DNA of 56,976 nucleotides from Bacteroidota bacterium (GCA_024280145.1 JAJRQR010000191.1:1-56976), one strand, 5' to 3'. Counted from the stretch's first letter, positions 45,193-53,216 are shown. Program-made: numbers and translations. Notes: generated from the letters alone by a model not told the origin.

Positions 45193-46005
45193 ATGATAAA
45201 ATATATAAATGAAGCCGCAGATGATTTAAAAAAGAAAGGGTTTGAAGCCCCCGAAATTGGTATTGTTCTCGGCACAGGATTGGGTAAATTGGTAGATGAA
45301 ATCGAGATTATAGCAAAAGCTAGTTACAATCACATTCCGAGTTTTCCAACAGCTACTGTAGAGTTTCATCAAGGAAAACTAATCTACGGAACCTTAGCAG
45401 AAAAAAAAGTGGTGGTGATGCAAGGAAGGTTTCATTTGTATGAAGGTTATTCAACCTACGATGTCACTTTTCCAATACGAGTAATGAAGGAATTAGGAAT
45501 TACAAAATTATTGGTCAGTAATGCCGCAGGAGCCATCAATAAAAGCTATAAAAAAGGAGAAATAATGCTGATTGACGATCATATAAACCTTCAGAGAGAT
45601 TCTCCTTTAGCATTCAAAGGTGTAGAAGAAATGGGCGAGCGTTTTGTAGATATGAGTGCTCCTTATGATACAGGAATGAATCAAAAAATTGAAGCTATTG
45701 CTACTAAAAACAACATCAATCTTCAAAAAGGAGTTTATGCAAGTGTATTGGGTCCACAGTTAGAAACCCGTGCAGAATATCGTTATTTAGGAATTATAGG
45801 CGCTGATGCAGTTGGTATGAGTACGGTTCCTGAAGTGATTGTTGCTAATCATTTAAATTTGTCAGTGGCTGCGGTATCCGTTTTAACAGACGAATGCGAC
45901 CCAGATAATTTGAAACCTGTAAATATTCAAGAAATTATTGAAATTGCAGGAAAGGCGGAACCTGATATGATTACTTTGTTTCGGGAATTGATTAAAGAAA
46001 TTTAA
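45193..46005 (+). CDS. purine-nucleoside phosphorylase, trimeric class
   Basis: The 270-residue enzyme catalyses phosphorolysis of purine nucleosides to base and ribose-1-phosphate. Motifs include IVLGTGLGKLV (phosphate loop, about 24-34), the phosphate-binding His in MQGRFHLYEGY (about 76-86), VSNAAGAINKSYKKGEIM (about 112-129), GVYASVLGPQLETRAEYR (about 179-196) and DAVGMSTVPE (about 204-213). The base-specificity region is LTDECDPDNLKPVN (about 235-248). Embedded between two arsenosugar genes, it could act on dimethylarsinoyl-deoxyadenosine as well as, or instead of, ordinary nucleosides. Confidence 0.93.
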   Translation: MIKYINEAADDLKKKGFEAPEIGIVLGTGLGKLVDEIEIIAKASYNHIPSFPTATVEFHQGKLIYGTLAEKKVVVMQGRFHLYEGYSTYDVTFPIRVMKELGITKLLVSNAAGAINKSYKKGEIMLIDDHINLQRDSPLAFKGVEEMGERFVDMSAPYDTGMNQKIEAIATKNNINLQKGVYASVLGPQLETRAEYRYLGIIGADAVGMSTVPEVIVANHLNLSVAAVSVLTDECDPDNLKPVNIQEIIEIAGKAEPDMITLFRELIKEI

Positions 46006-46021
46006 TATTAACTAAATAAGA

Positions 46022-46039
46022 TTCCCGCCTTTGCGGGAA
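46022..46039. repeat. short palindrome before arsM (TTCCYGC family)
   Basis: TTCCCGC, a CTTT loop and GCGGGAA form a perfect 7-bp stem between the PNP stop and the arsM start. The right arm overlaps an in-frame TTG, so the arsM start is set at the next ATG. Confidence 0.7.
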
Positions 46040-46045
46040 ATGAAT

Positions 46046-47017
46046 ATGAGCGATTATTTAAAAGCAACCCACGACCTATACAAAGACGCAGCCTTAACTC
46101 CAGATGTTGGACTTTGCTGTACGACCAATCCTATTTGGGAATTACCAGGATTAAAAATTCCAAAAATCATGCAAGAAATGAATTACGGCTGCGGTTCTAC
46201 CGTAAACGCACGTGATTTAACCAACAATCCAAAAACACTATATGTAGGTGTTGGTGGCGGAATGGAATTATTGCAATTTTCATATTTCTCTCGTCAAAAA
46301 GGAGGCGTGATTGGCGTAGATGTAGTTGATGAAATGTTGGAAGCTTCTCGGAAAAATTTTAAGGAAGCTGAAGAAATGAATCCTTGGTTTAAATCGGAAT
46401 TTGTAGAACTTAAAAAAGGAGATGCATTAAACCTACCAGTAGAAGACAACTCTATTGATGTGGCTGCTCAAAACTGCTTGTTCAATATATTTAAAGCAGA
46501 AGATTTAAAGAAAGCCATCGAAGAGATGTACCGAGTTTTAAAACCACACGGAAGATTAGTAATGAGCGATCCTACTTGCGAACAACCTATGAACGAAACC
46601 TTACGAAACGATGAACGATTAAGAGCTTTGTGTTTAAGTGGAAGTCTTCCTATTAAAGAATATATTAAAGCATTGACCGATGTGGGTTTTGGAACCATCG
46701 AAATTAGAGCTAGAAAACCCTACCGAATTTTAGATACAAAAAGCTATCCAACAGATGAGTTAATCTATATTGAAAGCATCGAAATTGCGGCAATTAAAGA
46801 TCTTGTTTTACCAGATGGACCTTGTATTTTCACAGGAAAAGCAGCCATCTATTTTGGAGAAGATGATTATTTTGATGATAAAAAAGGTCATGTTTTAATG
46901 AAGAATCAACCACTAGCAATTTGCGATAAAACGGCTGGACAGTTTAAAGATTTGGGTAGAGATGATATTTATATTTCGAAATCTACTTATCATTATGATG
47001 GTGGTGGGTGTTGTTAA
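46046..47017 (+). CDS. arsM: arsenosugar biosynthesis arsenite methyltransferase ArsM
   Basis: The 323-residue SAM-dependent methyltransferase should convert arsenite to dimethylated arsenic for ArsS. The N-terminal Cys pair is in DVGLCCTTNPIWELPG (about 20-35). The SAM site is TLYVGVGGGMELLQF (about 65-79) and GVIGVDVVDEML; the As-binding Cys residues include AAQNCLFNIF (about 142) and the region near LRALCLSGSLP (about 189). The chain ends in GGGCC, a terminal Cys pair seen in this subgroup. The start at 46046 (MSDYLKATHDLY) is chosen because the upstream in-frame ATG (46040) and TTG (46031) lie in or against the palindrome. Confidence 0.93.
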   Translation: MSDYLKATHDLYKDAALTPDVGLCCTTNPIWELPGLKIPKIMQEMNYGCGSTVNARDLTNNPKTLYVGVGGGMELLQFSYFSRQKGGVIGVDVVDEMLEASRKNFKEAEEMNPWFKSEFVELKKGDALNLPVEDNSIDVAAQNCLFNIFKAEDLKKAIEEMYRVLKPHGRLVMSDPTCEQPMNETLRNDERLRALCLSGSLPIKEYIKALTDVGFGTIEIRARKPYRILDTKSYPTDELIYIESIEIAAIKDLVLPDGPCIFTGKAAIYFGEDDYFDDKKGHVLMKNQPLAICDKTAGQFKDLGRDDIYISKSTYHYDGGGCC

Positions 47018-47018
47018 A

Positions 47019-47036
47019 TTCCTGCGAAGGCAGGAA
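47019..47036. repeat. short palindrome after arsM (TTCCYGC family)
   Basis: TTCCTGC, a GAAG loop and GCAGGAA form a perfect 7-bp stem starting two bases after the arsM stop. It could act as a hairpin in the transcript but lacks a T-tract. Confidence 0.7.
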
Positions 47037-47063
47037 ACTCTTTTAAGATATTTATATCATTCA

Positions 47064-47096
47064 AGACCTAACAGGTTTTGAAAACCTGTTAGGTCT
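47064..47096. repeat. 33-bp perfect palindrome (copy 1)
   Basis: Arms AGACCTAACAGGTTTT and AAAACCTGTTAGGTCT are exact reverse complements around one G. A related element lies at 56859-56891. The location is between arsM and the DUF547 gene, next to the shorter palindrome at 47019. No T-tract follows. Confidence 0.85.
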
Positions 47097-47161
47097 GACA
47101 AAAGGAACAGTTCTTGTAATGTTCTCCATAATTTTCAGACTTAATCAAAAATAATAATTCA

Positions 47162-47935
47162 ATGAAAAATATTTCTCTACTTCTTACGTTTCTTTTTGTG
47201 TTTCAAAGTTGTCAAAGTAAAACCACAAAAGACTTAGATATTAAACAGGTTCAAGGAAACTTGAGTTATTCCATAGCAACTTCAGAAAAAGCAAACCATA
47301 AAGTTTGGGATGTTTTATTAAAGAAATTTGTCGATTCTGAAGGCTTTGTAGACTATAAAGGGTTTTTAAATAGTAAAATCGAATTATCAAATTATATCAA
47401 TTATCTTTCTGAAAATGTACCAGACGAAAGCTGGACAGTTCAAGAACAATTGGCATATTACATCAACCTTTACAATGCTTTAACGGTACAATTAATTTTA
47501 GATAACTACCCAACAAACAGTATTAAAGACATCAAAAAACCTTGGGATCAAAAAGTCATTAATTTAAAAGGAACCGATTATTCTCTCGGAGATATTGAGC
47601 ATAAAATATTACGTAAAATGAACGAACCAAGAATCCATTTTGCTATTAATTGTGCTTCTTATTCTTGCCCTAAATTATTGAACGAAGCCTTTACCGCTTC
47701 CAAATTAGAAAATCAATTAGAACAAGTTTCCGATAGTTTTATCAACGGGAATAAAAATGAAACCAATCCAACCAATCCTAAACTTTCAAAAATCTTTAAA
47801 TGGTATAAAAAGGATTTTGAAGTAAATGGAAATTCAGATGTCATTCAGTTTATTAATCAATATAGCAATGTGAAAATCAATGAAGATGCTTCAATTGATT
47901 ATTTGGATTATAACTGGAATCTTAACCAAAAATAG
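47162..47935 (+). CDS. DUF547 lipoprotein of the arsenosugar cluster
   Basis: The 257-residue lipoprotein has lipobox FQSC (Cys about 17). The DUF547 core shows VWDVLLKKFVDSEGFVDYKG (about 43-62), LAYYINLYNALTVQLILDNY (about 99-118) and HFAINCASYSCPKLLNEAF (about 159-177), with two closely spaced Cys that are conserved in the family. DUF547 resembles transglutaminase-like or papain-fold proteins, but its function is not established. Its presence between arsM and the TIGR04283 gene suggests a part in arsenosugar handling outside the cytoplasm. The next gene starts 24 bases later. Confidence 0.87.
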   Translation: MKNISLLLTFLFVFQSCQSKTTKDLDIKQVQGNLSYSIATSEKANHKVWDVLLKKFVDSEGFVDYKGFLNSKIELSNYINYLSENVPDESWTVQEQLAYYINLYNALTVQLILDNYPTNSIKDIKKPWDQKVINLKGTDYSLGDIEHKILRKMNEPRIHFAINCASYSCPKLLNEAFTASKLENQLEQVSDSFINGNKNETNPTNPKLSKIFKWYKKDFEVNGNSDVIQFINQYSNVKINEDASIDYLDYNWNLNQK

Positions 47936-47959
47936 TTCAATAATTTGTATGTTTAGACA

Positions 47960-48667
47960 ATGATTAGCATTGTAATTCCTGTTTTTAATGAAGCTGAAAA
48001 CATCGAGAACTTATTGGTTTATTTGATGGAGAATTCTTCTTCAAAAAACATTGCTGAAATTATTGTGGTTGATGGTGGGAGTTCTGATGGAACCATAAAT
48101 ATTGTTGAATGTCAGGTTGAGCGCAGTCGAAACCCTAAACACATCCAATTACTCAATTCCCCAAAAGGCAGAGCAAAACAAATGAATCTTGGTGCAAAAA
48201 AAGCTGCCGGAAACATTCTCTATTTTCTTCACGCAGATAGTTTCCCTCCTAAAAACTTTGACCAATTAATTATTAATGAAGTTGAAAAAGGAAATTTAGC
48301 AGGTTGTTTTAAAATGAAATTTAATCATAATCATTGGTGGCTTAGATTGGCTTCTTGGTTGACTCATTTTTCTTGGCGGGCTTGTCGTGGCGGTGACCAA
48401 AGTCAGTTTATTACTAAAGGTTTATTCAAAGATATTGGGGGTTATGACGAAAGTTACATTATTTATGAAGACAACATTCTAATCAATGAACTTTTTAAAA
48501 GAAAACAATTTGTAGTGATTCAAGAATGGATTACTACCTCAGCAAGATTGTACGAACGTAAAGGAATTTGGATCTTACAATACCACTTTTGGACAATTTA
48601 TGTAAAGCGTTGGTTTGGGGCTTCAGCTGATGACATTTATGAATACTACAAGAAATATATTACTTGA
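47960..48667 (+). CDS. TIGR04283 arsenosugar-cluster glycosyltransferase with repeat-derived insertion
   Basis: The 235-residue GT2-fold glycosyltransferase has the GT-A nucleotide site SIVIPVFNEAENIENLL (about 3-19) and IVVDGGSSDGT (about 35-45), a metal-binding DxD-like site in FLHADSFPP (about 92-100), and the acceptor segment GGDQSQFITKGLFKDIGGYD. Residues 51-59 read CQVERSRNP and are encoded by a dispersed genomic repeat (48110-48136) placed in frame between beta strands. The rest of the protein is intact. It would transfer the activated arsenoribose to an acceptor such as glycerol or a lipid, which is an inference. It is the last gene of the cluster. Confidence 0.9.
   Translation: MISIVIPVFNEAENIENLLVYLMENSSSKNIAEIIVVDGGSSDGTINIVECQVERSRNPKHIQLLNSPKGRAKQMNLGAKKAAGNILYFLHADSFPPKNFDQLIINEVEKGNLAGCFKMKFNHNHWWLRLASWLTHFSWRACRGGDQSQFITKGLFKDIGGYDESYIIYEDNILINELFKRKQFVVIQEWITTSARLYERKGIWILQYHFWTIYVKRWFGASADDIYEYYKKYIT
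48110..48136 (+). repeat. dispersed 26-bp repeat (copy 2), inserted in frame in a coding gene
   Basis: TGTCAGGTTGAGCGCAGTCG followed by AAACCCT matches the reverse complement of the intergenic copy at 14643-14668 at 23 of 26 positions. It lies in frame within the TIGR04283 glycosyltransferase and encodes CQVERSRNP. Confidence 0.8.
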
Positions 48668-48687
48668 GTTATTAGACAGAGATGGAT

Positions 48688-49713
48688 TTAATATTTTAAA
48701 TAAAACCCTCTAACAATATCCTCCACAGGCTTATTCTGAGGTGTAAACATCGTATTGTCTTTTCCGCCAATTCCTTCGTGTTTGATATGCCATTTCCAAA
48801 GAAAACCTCCAGCAAACCATTCTTCTTTCCATATCTCTTCAAACAAAGCTTTGGTTAAAATTTCTTGCGCTTTTAAATTTACTTCTCCCATGTCTCGGTC
48901 GCTTTTCCAAGGTTCTTTTCCAGAAAAATTTACACTTCGGTATCCATATTCGGTAAAAATTATTTTCTTATTTGTTTTTGTAGAAACTGAAATCATTTCT
49001 TTTTTCCATTGTTGCCAACCTTGTTTTGCTTCTTCAATGGTTGGAGTTTCACTTTCTGAAATCGGAAAATAAGCATCTACTCCTATATAATCTATTTCTT
49101 CCCAAAAAGGAACTCGTTTGTATTCATCCCAATTGGCGGCATAAGTGAGTTTGCCTTTATAAGTGGTTTTTATTTCGGTAATTAATCGTTTCCAAAAATC
49201 AGGACGATGAATAATAAATTGTTCTAACTCGGTTCCTATACAGAAAATATCGACTTGTGTTTCTTCAGCAACTTTAGCAAAATCAATAATAAAATTTCGA
49301 TATGAGTTTTCTAAAAGTTGCCAATCTTCTTCCGTCTCCATTTTTAAACCACCTGTATATTCTCCGTGCCAAATCCAAATTTGTGGCTTCAGCATTACTT
49401 CTATTTTATTGTTATGAAGCTTTTCAATATACTGCTTCACCCCTTCTTTAGTTTCACCAAACCATTGTCTTTCTGAATTGTAAACTACTTCTGGATGTTG
49501 CAAGTTTTTAATAAACCCAAACGGCATAATTGCGGTATAATTTGCGTTTATCTTTAAAATTGGATCAATATGATTTTGGGCTAATGTATCTGGAGATGCC
49601 ACAAAACTAATTCCGTTGATATGGATTTCTTTTTGTGCACAGCTATTCAGAAATGAAATGCTAAGAATAAAAATGAAAATAATAGTTCTTAAATACATTG
49701 CTTGATTTACCAA
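48688..49713 (-). CDS. secreted GH113-like TIM-barrel glycoside hydrolase
   Basis: The 341-residue protein has a signal peptide or lipobox near residue 25 (LNSCAQ). It reads as a (beta/alpha)8 hydrolase related to GH113 mannanases: MLKPQIWIWHGEYTG (about 113-127), the acid/base candidate in FCIGTELEQFIIH (about 159-171) and the nucleophile candidate in IIFTEYGYRSVNF (about 253-265). The final FLWKWHIKHEG is also typical. The substrate is uncertain. It converges with the glycosyltransferase gene and has no cluster partners on its strand. Confidence 0.8.
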   Translation of the reverse strand: MVNQAMYLRTIIFIFILSISFLNSCAQKEIHINGISFVASPDTLAQNHIDPILKINANYTAIMPFGFIKNLQHPEVVYNSERQWFGETKEGVKQYIEKLHNNKIEVMLKPQIWIWHGEYTGGLKMETEEDWQLLENSYRNFIIDFAKVAEETQVDIFCIGTELEQFIIHRPDFWKRLITEIKTTYKGKLTYAANWDEYKRVPFWEEIDYIGVDAYFPISESETPTIEEAKQGWQQWKKEMISVSTKTNKKIIFTEYGYRSVNFSGKEPWKSDRDMGEVNLKAQEILTKALFEEIWKEEWFAGGFLWKWHIKHEGIGGKDNTMFTPQNKPVEDIVRGFYLKY

Positions 49714-49789
49714 TAAATTTCAAAATACAAATTATTTATGAAGCTATTAAAATCTTAACAAAAATTAAACTTTTTTGGTTCTTCTTAAA

Positions 49790-51049
49790 TTAAAAATATT
49801 GTCCAATACCAATTACAAAACCATTTGTAGCATTCTTAGTTATTCCAAAACCATAATCTATTCTAAAAATAGCATTATATATATTTTTATGAATAAATCG
49901 CAGTCCAAACCCAGGGTAAATTCGAATATTTTCTGAACTTGTAAAGTCAGTAAATTCCCCGCCAGGATTCCGCCAAGTACCAGCATCTACAAAAGTGTTT
50001 CCTTGTAATACAAACCAATTTTTTTCAAAAAGTGTGTGTCTATATTCCGTATTAATAATTATTGCTCCTGTACCTCTGTCAATTTCATTACCAACACCTC
50101 GAATGTTTATATTATTATCTAAAGTAAACGGTGCAAAAGGACTATTTTCATTACTAGAAAGACCAAGACGCAATTTATTAGCCCAATTTCCTTTTTTTCC
50201 TATTCTTTGGTAGTAATAAAAATCGCTATACCAAATTAAAAAATCCGATATATTTGAATCTTTTGATGTTACATATTGAAAATTAGAAACACTTCTGAAA
50301 CCAGCTATAAAATAATAAAAATAATCAAGGTCAGCATATTCATAACTAGTTTTATAAAGTATTTTATCTACTTCAAATTCTTGAGGAATATTTAGATTTT
50401 CATCTCCGAATTTAAAAGAATAACTTTCACTGAAGAAATTGATTCCGAGTTCAATTCTATTTTTTAAATTAATTTCATAAAGACCAACAGCTTCATAAGA
50501 GGTGTTATTATACCTATAATTTGCTGTAGAATCATCAAAATACAGTGGTTCTTGAGTGGTTAAATTTTGATGATTTAGTGCTATACCAAAATGCTTTCCG
50601 AACAAATAAGGTGCCCTAAAGTTAATTGTATACGAGCTATAAATATCATACTGGTAAAAACCTCCAATAGCTATATTTTGACCAAAGAGATTAAATTCAT
50701 TAATTCCAACTCTATAGGCAAACTCATCATTATTAGTTGTATAAATATTTACTGAAGGAATTATAGTTAGATTCTCTTTAATAGTATATAATACATCATA
50801 CGAGTTATCTTGAAAATCTAAAACTTGAAAATCTGCATGAGACACAGATGGCAACCTTTTTAATCTCCGAATATCTTCTTCTAAAGCTAAGGAATCTAAA
50901 ACCATTCCTTGTTTTGCCTTTGTTATTTTTAATATAAATGAAGTTTTTGTTTTCTTATTTCCTTGAATTTTAATAGAATTAATTAATAAGCCTTGAGAAA
51001 ATGATTTCACCCCACATAAAACAATAAAAATAATAAGTATTTTTTTCAT
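49790..51049 (-). CDS. Omp85-superfamily outer-membrane protein with a single POTRA-like domain
   Basis: The 419-residue protein has a signal peptide (about 1-19, GVKSFSQ). One POTRA-like domain (about 21-95) includes INSIKIQGNKKTKTSFILKI and LEEDIRRLKRLPSVSHADF. A 16-strand-sized barrel follows, with the Omp85-type FGLRFIHKNIYNAIFRIDYG near the end and a terminal aromatic (GQYF). BamA and TamA carry five and three POTRA domains, so this is a minimal version, perhaps a specialised insertase or secretion pore. The next gene on the strand begins 26 bases upstream. Confidence 0.82.
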   Translation of the reverse strand: MKKILIIFIVLCGVKSFSQGLLINSIKIQGNKKTKTSFILKITKAKQGMVLDSLALEEDIRRLKRLPSVSHADFQVLDFQDNSYDVLYTIKENLTIIPSVNIYTTNNDEFAYRVGINEFNLFGQNIAIGGFYQYDIYSSYTINFRAPYLFGKHFGIALNHQNLTTQEPLYFDDSTANYRYNNTSYEAVGLYEINLKNRIELGINFFSESYSFKFGDENLNIPQEFEVDKILYKTSYEYADLDYFYYFIAGFRSVSNFQYVTSKDSNISDFLIWYSDFYYYQRIGKKGNWANKLRLGLSSNENSPFAPFTLDNNINIRGVGNEIDRGTGAIIINTEYRHTLFEKNWFVLQGNTFVDAGTWRNPGGEFTDFTSSENIRIYPGFGLRFIHKNIYNAIFRIDYGFGITKNATNGFVIGIGQYF

Positions 51050-51074
51050 TTTCTCTATAAATAATACACAATAA

Positions 51075-51986
51075 TTAAAATATCGCTCTTAAACCTAAAC
51101 TAAAAGTTTGTCCTAATCCTTGAAAGCTATATCCTCTCACAATTTTATCAAAAGAAGCTTCAATGTTTAAAACATTGGTTATTTGATATTTTCCACCCAA
51201 ACCTATTGAAGTAGAATTTTGAGAAAAATCATTCCCTAAATCAACTAAAAAAGTTTGTTTTGCATTTACAAACACCGTAGTTTTTGAGCTTGGAAAATAG
51301 CTTAAAAAAGCACTTAAAGGTAATAATAAACTATTATTTGCATAGCGTTCAGCGGTATTAGATTCTAAAGGGTTAGTATCTTTGCTTTTTTCTCCAAAAT
51401 TAAATCCCAAATCTGCTTCGGTAAAAAGCTGCCATTTGTCTTTCCAAAAGGTTTTATCGTAAAAAAACTTTGTTTCCCAAGTTATACTTCTTTCATCTAA
51501 ATAAATCGTATTGGGTCTGTCCTTAAAAACAGGAATAAACAATGAACTTGTTAACGAAAAATTACCAATATTTTTAAAAGGTTGCATTCTTATTGAAGGC
51601 GCAATAGTTGTTAAGCCACTCTTTGCATCAATTCCGTTATTGCTAAATTTCAAAACCTCAAAAACATCTGCTCCTCCAACAGTATTAGAACGCACTTGAA
51701 AAATTATACCAATATTTATTCTTGAGTTTTTACCAATACCTGTATAGACTTCGGTGGTGTTAGTGAAGAAAGTTTCTCTTGGAATTGACACTGAATTGCT
51801 TTTTTCATCGGTACGTTTAGTTTGAGTATAAATACTATTAAAAAACTTGATATCCCACTGACCATTTTTCAATAATTTTGAAGGAGTGTATTCTTGAATA
51901 TTACTAATTGTTTTTTCTGAATCTTCTTGAGAAAACCCTGAAACACAAAACATAATACTTGCAAATACTGTTATTTTTTTTATCAT
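51075..51986 (-). CDS. putative outer-membrane protein, unassigned
   Basis: The 303-residue protein has a signal peptide (about 1-19, MFCVSGFSQ) and alternating beta strands ending in FSLGLRAIF, so it looks like an outer-membrane barrel. I do not recognise the family. It lies directly upstream of the single-POTRA gene, whose product could assist its insertion, and two bases downstream of the stop of the 36-residue DUF547-like fragment. Confidence 0.72.
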   Translation of the reverse strand: MIKKITVFASIMFCVSGFSQEDSEKTISNIQEYTPSKLLKNGQWDIKFFNSIYTQTKRTDEKSNSVSIPRETFFTNTTEVYTGIGKNSRINIGIIFQVRSNTVGGADVFEVLKFSNNGIDAKSGLTTIAPSIRMQPFKNIGNFSLTSSLFIPVFKDRPNTIYLDERSITWETKFFYDKTFWKDKWQLFTEADLGFNFGEKSKDTNPLESNTAERYANNSLLLPLSAFLSYFPSSKTTVFVNAKQTFLVDLGNDFSQNSTSIGLGGKYQITNVLNIEASFDKIVRGYSFQGLGQTFSLGLRAIF

Positions 51987-51987
51987 T

Positions 51988-52098
51988 TTAAATGTTTTTA
52001 TTAAAAAATAGATTAGCTTTTGTAAAAAAATTATTTATTTCTTGTGAATAAGAAGCAGTAGAAATTAATAATAGGAATGCAACTATGGTTTTTTTCAT
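51988..52098 (-). pseudogene. 5' remnant of a DUF547-type gene (36 codons)
   Basis: A complete ATG-to-TAA reading frame encodes a signal peptide (MKKTIVAFLLLISTASYSQ) followed by EINNFFTKANLFFNKNI. The segment FFTKANLFFNKNI resembles the mature N-terminus of DUF547 proteins, in which the core would follow immediately. Here a stop intervenes two bases before the ATG of the next gene. Either a deletion removed the core or it is a short secreted peptide; the former seems likelier. The assignment rests on a short match. Confidence 0.45.
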
Positions 52099-52139
52099 AA
52101 TTATATTTTTTACAAAAAAACAATACTTAAAATAAACTA

Positions 52140-52159
52140 TTTGTTAGCTACCTAACAAA
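52140..52159. repeat. short perfect hairpin in an intergenic gap
   Basis: TTTGTTAG, a CTAC loop and CTAACAAA form an 8-bp stem. On the minus strand no strong T-tract follows, so it is only a weak terminator candidate for the gene at 52297-53157. Confidence 0.4.
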
Positions 52160-52296
52160 AATTGATTGTTATATATTTTTTACTATGCACTTAATTATAG
52201 TGATAACGGAATTAATAGAGTGACTACAACTCAAGATTTTTTCAATAAATTTCAAAATACAATTTATTTTGTAAGTCACTTAAAACTTAACAGAAT

Positions 52297-53157
52297 TTAA
52301 GCTTTTTGTTTTTTTGTTTTATTCTTCTTTTTGTTTTCAAGAAAATTAATTGTTCCCCCAAGATTGATATTATATTGCCCAAAAAAGAAATGCTGACTTG
52401 CACTATCCGAAGGATATTGTGTAGTTCTAATATCTGGTAGATTAATAAACCCTCCTTTCATTTCAGTTTGCACAAAAAAGTGTCTGAAAAAAGTAAAATT
52501 AATACCAACTAACACATGCCCCCCCCATCCTGCTAAATGGAATTCATCATATCGTTCTTTATTAATTAGGGTAGTATTTGTTTTTGGATATAAGGCTCCA
52601 AATCCAGCTCCTATTAACATATTTAATTGAATATTTTTATGAAAAGAATACAATTCATCAAACCTTCTTATTTCAGCATTAATATAGTTTAATCCATCTG
52701 TATGCTCAAACTCTAAAAATCCCTCTTCAATTAATATCTCATCATTATCATAGACACCGTCATAGGGAGATCCCGAAGATCCAATAAATCCAGAAATTTG
52801 TGCTGTTTGTCCCTGTGTGACTACATATTTCATATGATCAATCCCAAGAGAGACACTATAATGATCAGTAAAATAATAGCCTAATCTCAAATTATACTGT
52901 GGCAAGGTTAAATTTCCTGGATAAAAATATCGTTCAAAGCTCCAGTCGGTTTGATGATCTTTTGCTTTAACCTTATGTAGCTCAAAATTATAATCGTCAC
53001 CTTCAAAATGAATATCTGAATCTGAATACCAATCCCAATTATAACCCCAATACAAAAAGAATTCTCCCTTTTTTCCATTCTTAATTGGCACAGATACATC
53101 TTGGGAATACCCATAAATAGTAATGAAAATCATCACTAAACTGAATATGTTTTTCAT
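52297..53157 (-). CDS. outer-membrane beta-barrel protein, unassigned
   Basis: The 286-residue protein has a signal peptide (about 1-18, ITIYGYSQ) and beta strands such as FFLYWGYNWDWYSD, NLRLGYYFTDHYSVSLGID and MLIGAGFGALYPK, as in OmpA-like or PorT-like barrels. The C-terminus is an unusual basic tail (FLENKKKNKTKKQKA) beyond the last strand. Function is not recognised. A promoter-like element precedes it, and a dyad lies in the gap to the divergent oxidoreductase gene. Confidence 0.75.
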   Translation of the reverse strand: MKNIFSLVMIFITIYGYSQDVSVPIKNGKKGEFFLYWGYNWDWYSDSDIHFEGDDYNFELHKVKAKDHQTDWSFERYFYPGNLTLPQYNLRLGYYFTDHYSVSLGIDHMKYVVTQGQTAQISGFIGSSGSPYDGVYDNDEILIEEGFLEFEHTDGLNYINAEIRRFDELYSFHKNIQLNMLIGAGFGALYPKTNTTLINKERYDEFHLAGWGGHVLVGINFTFFRHFFVQTEMKGGFINLPDIRTTQYPSDSASQHFFFGQYNINLGGTINFLENKKKNKTKKQKA

Positions 53158-53195
53158 AAAATAAATTTTTATGTTTAATAAGTTTTTAAGAACTA

Positions 53196-53203
53196 CAAAT
53201 TTA
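53196..53203 (-). promoter_or_regulatory. -7 box of the barrel-protein gene
   Basis: On the minus strand TAAATTTG matches TAnnTTTG, 39 bases before the start at 53157. The imperfect dyad at 53217-53265 overlaps the expected -33 region. Confidence 0.4.
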
Positions 53204-53216
53204 AGGAATAATTGTG

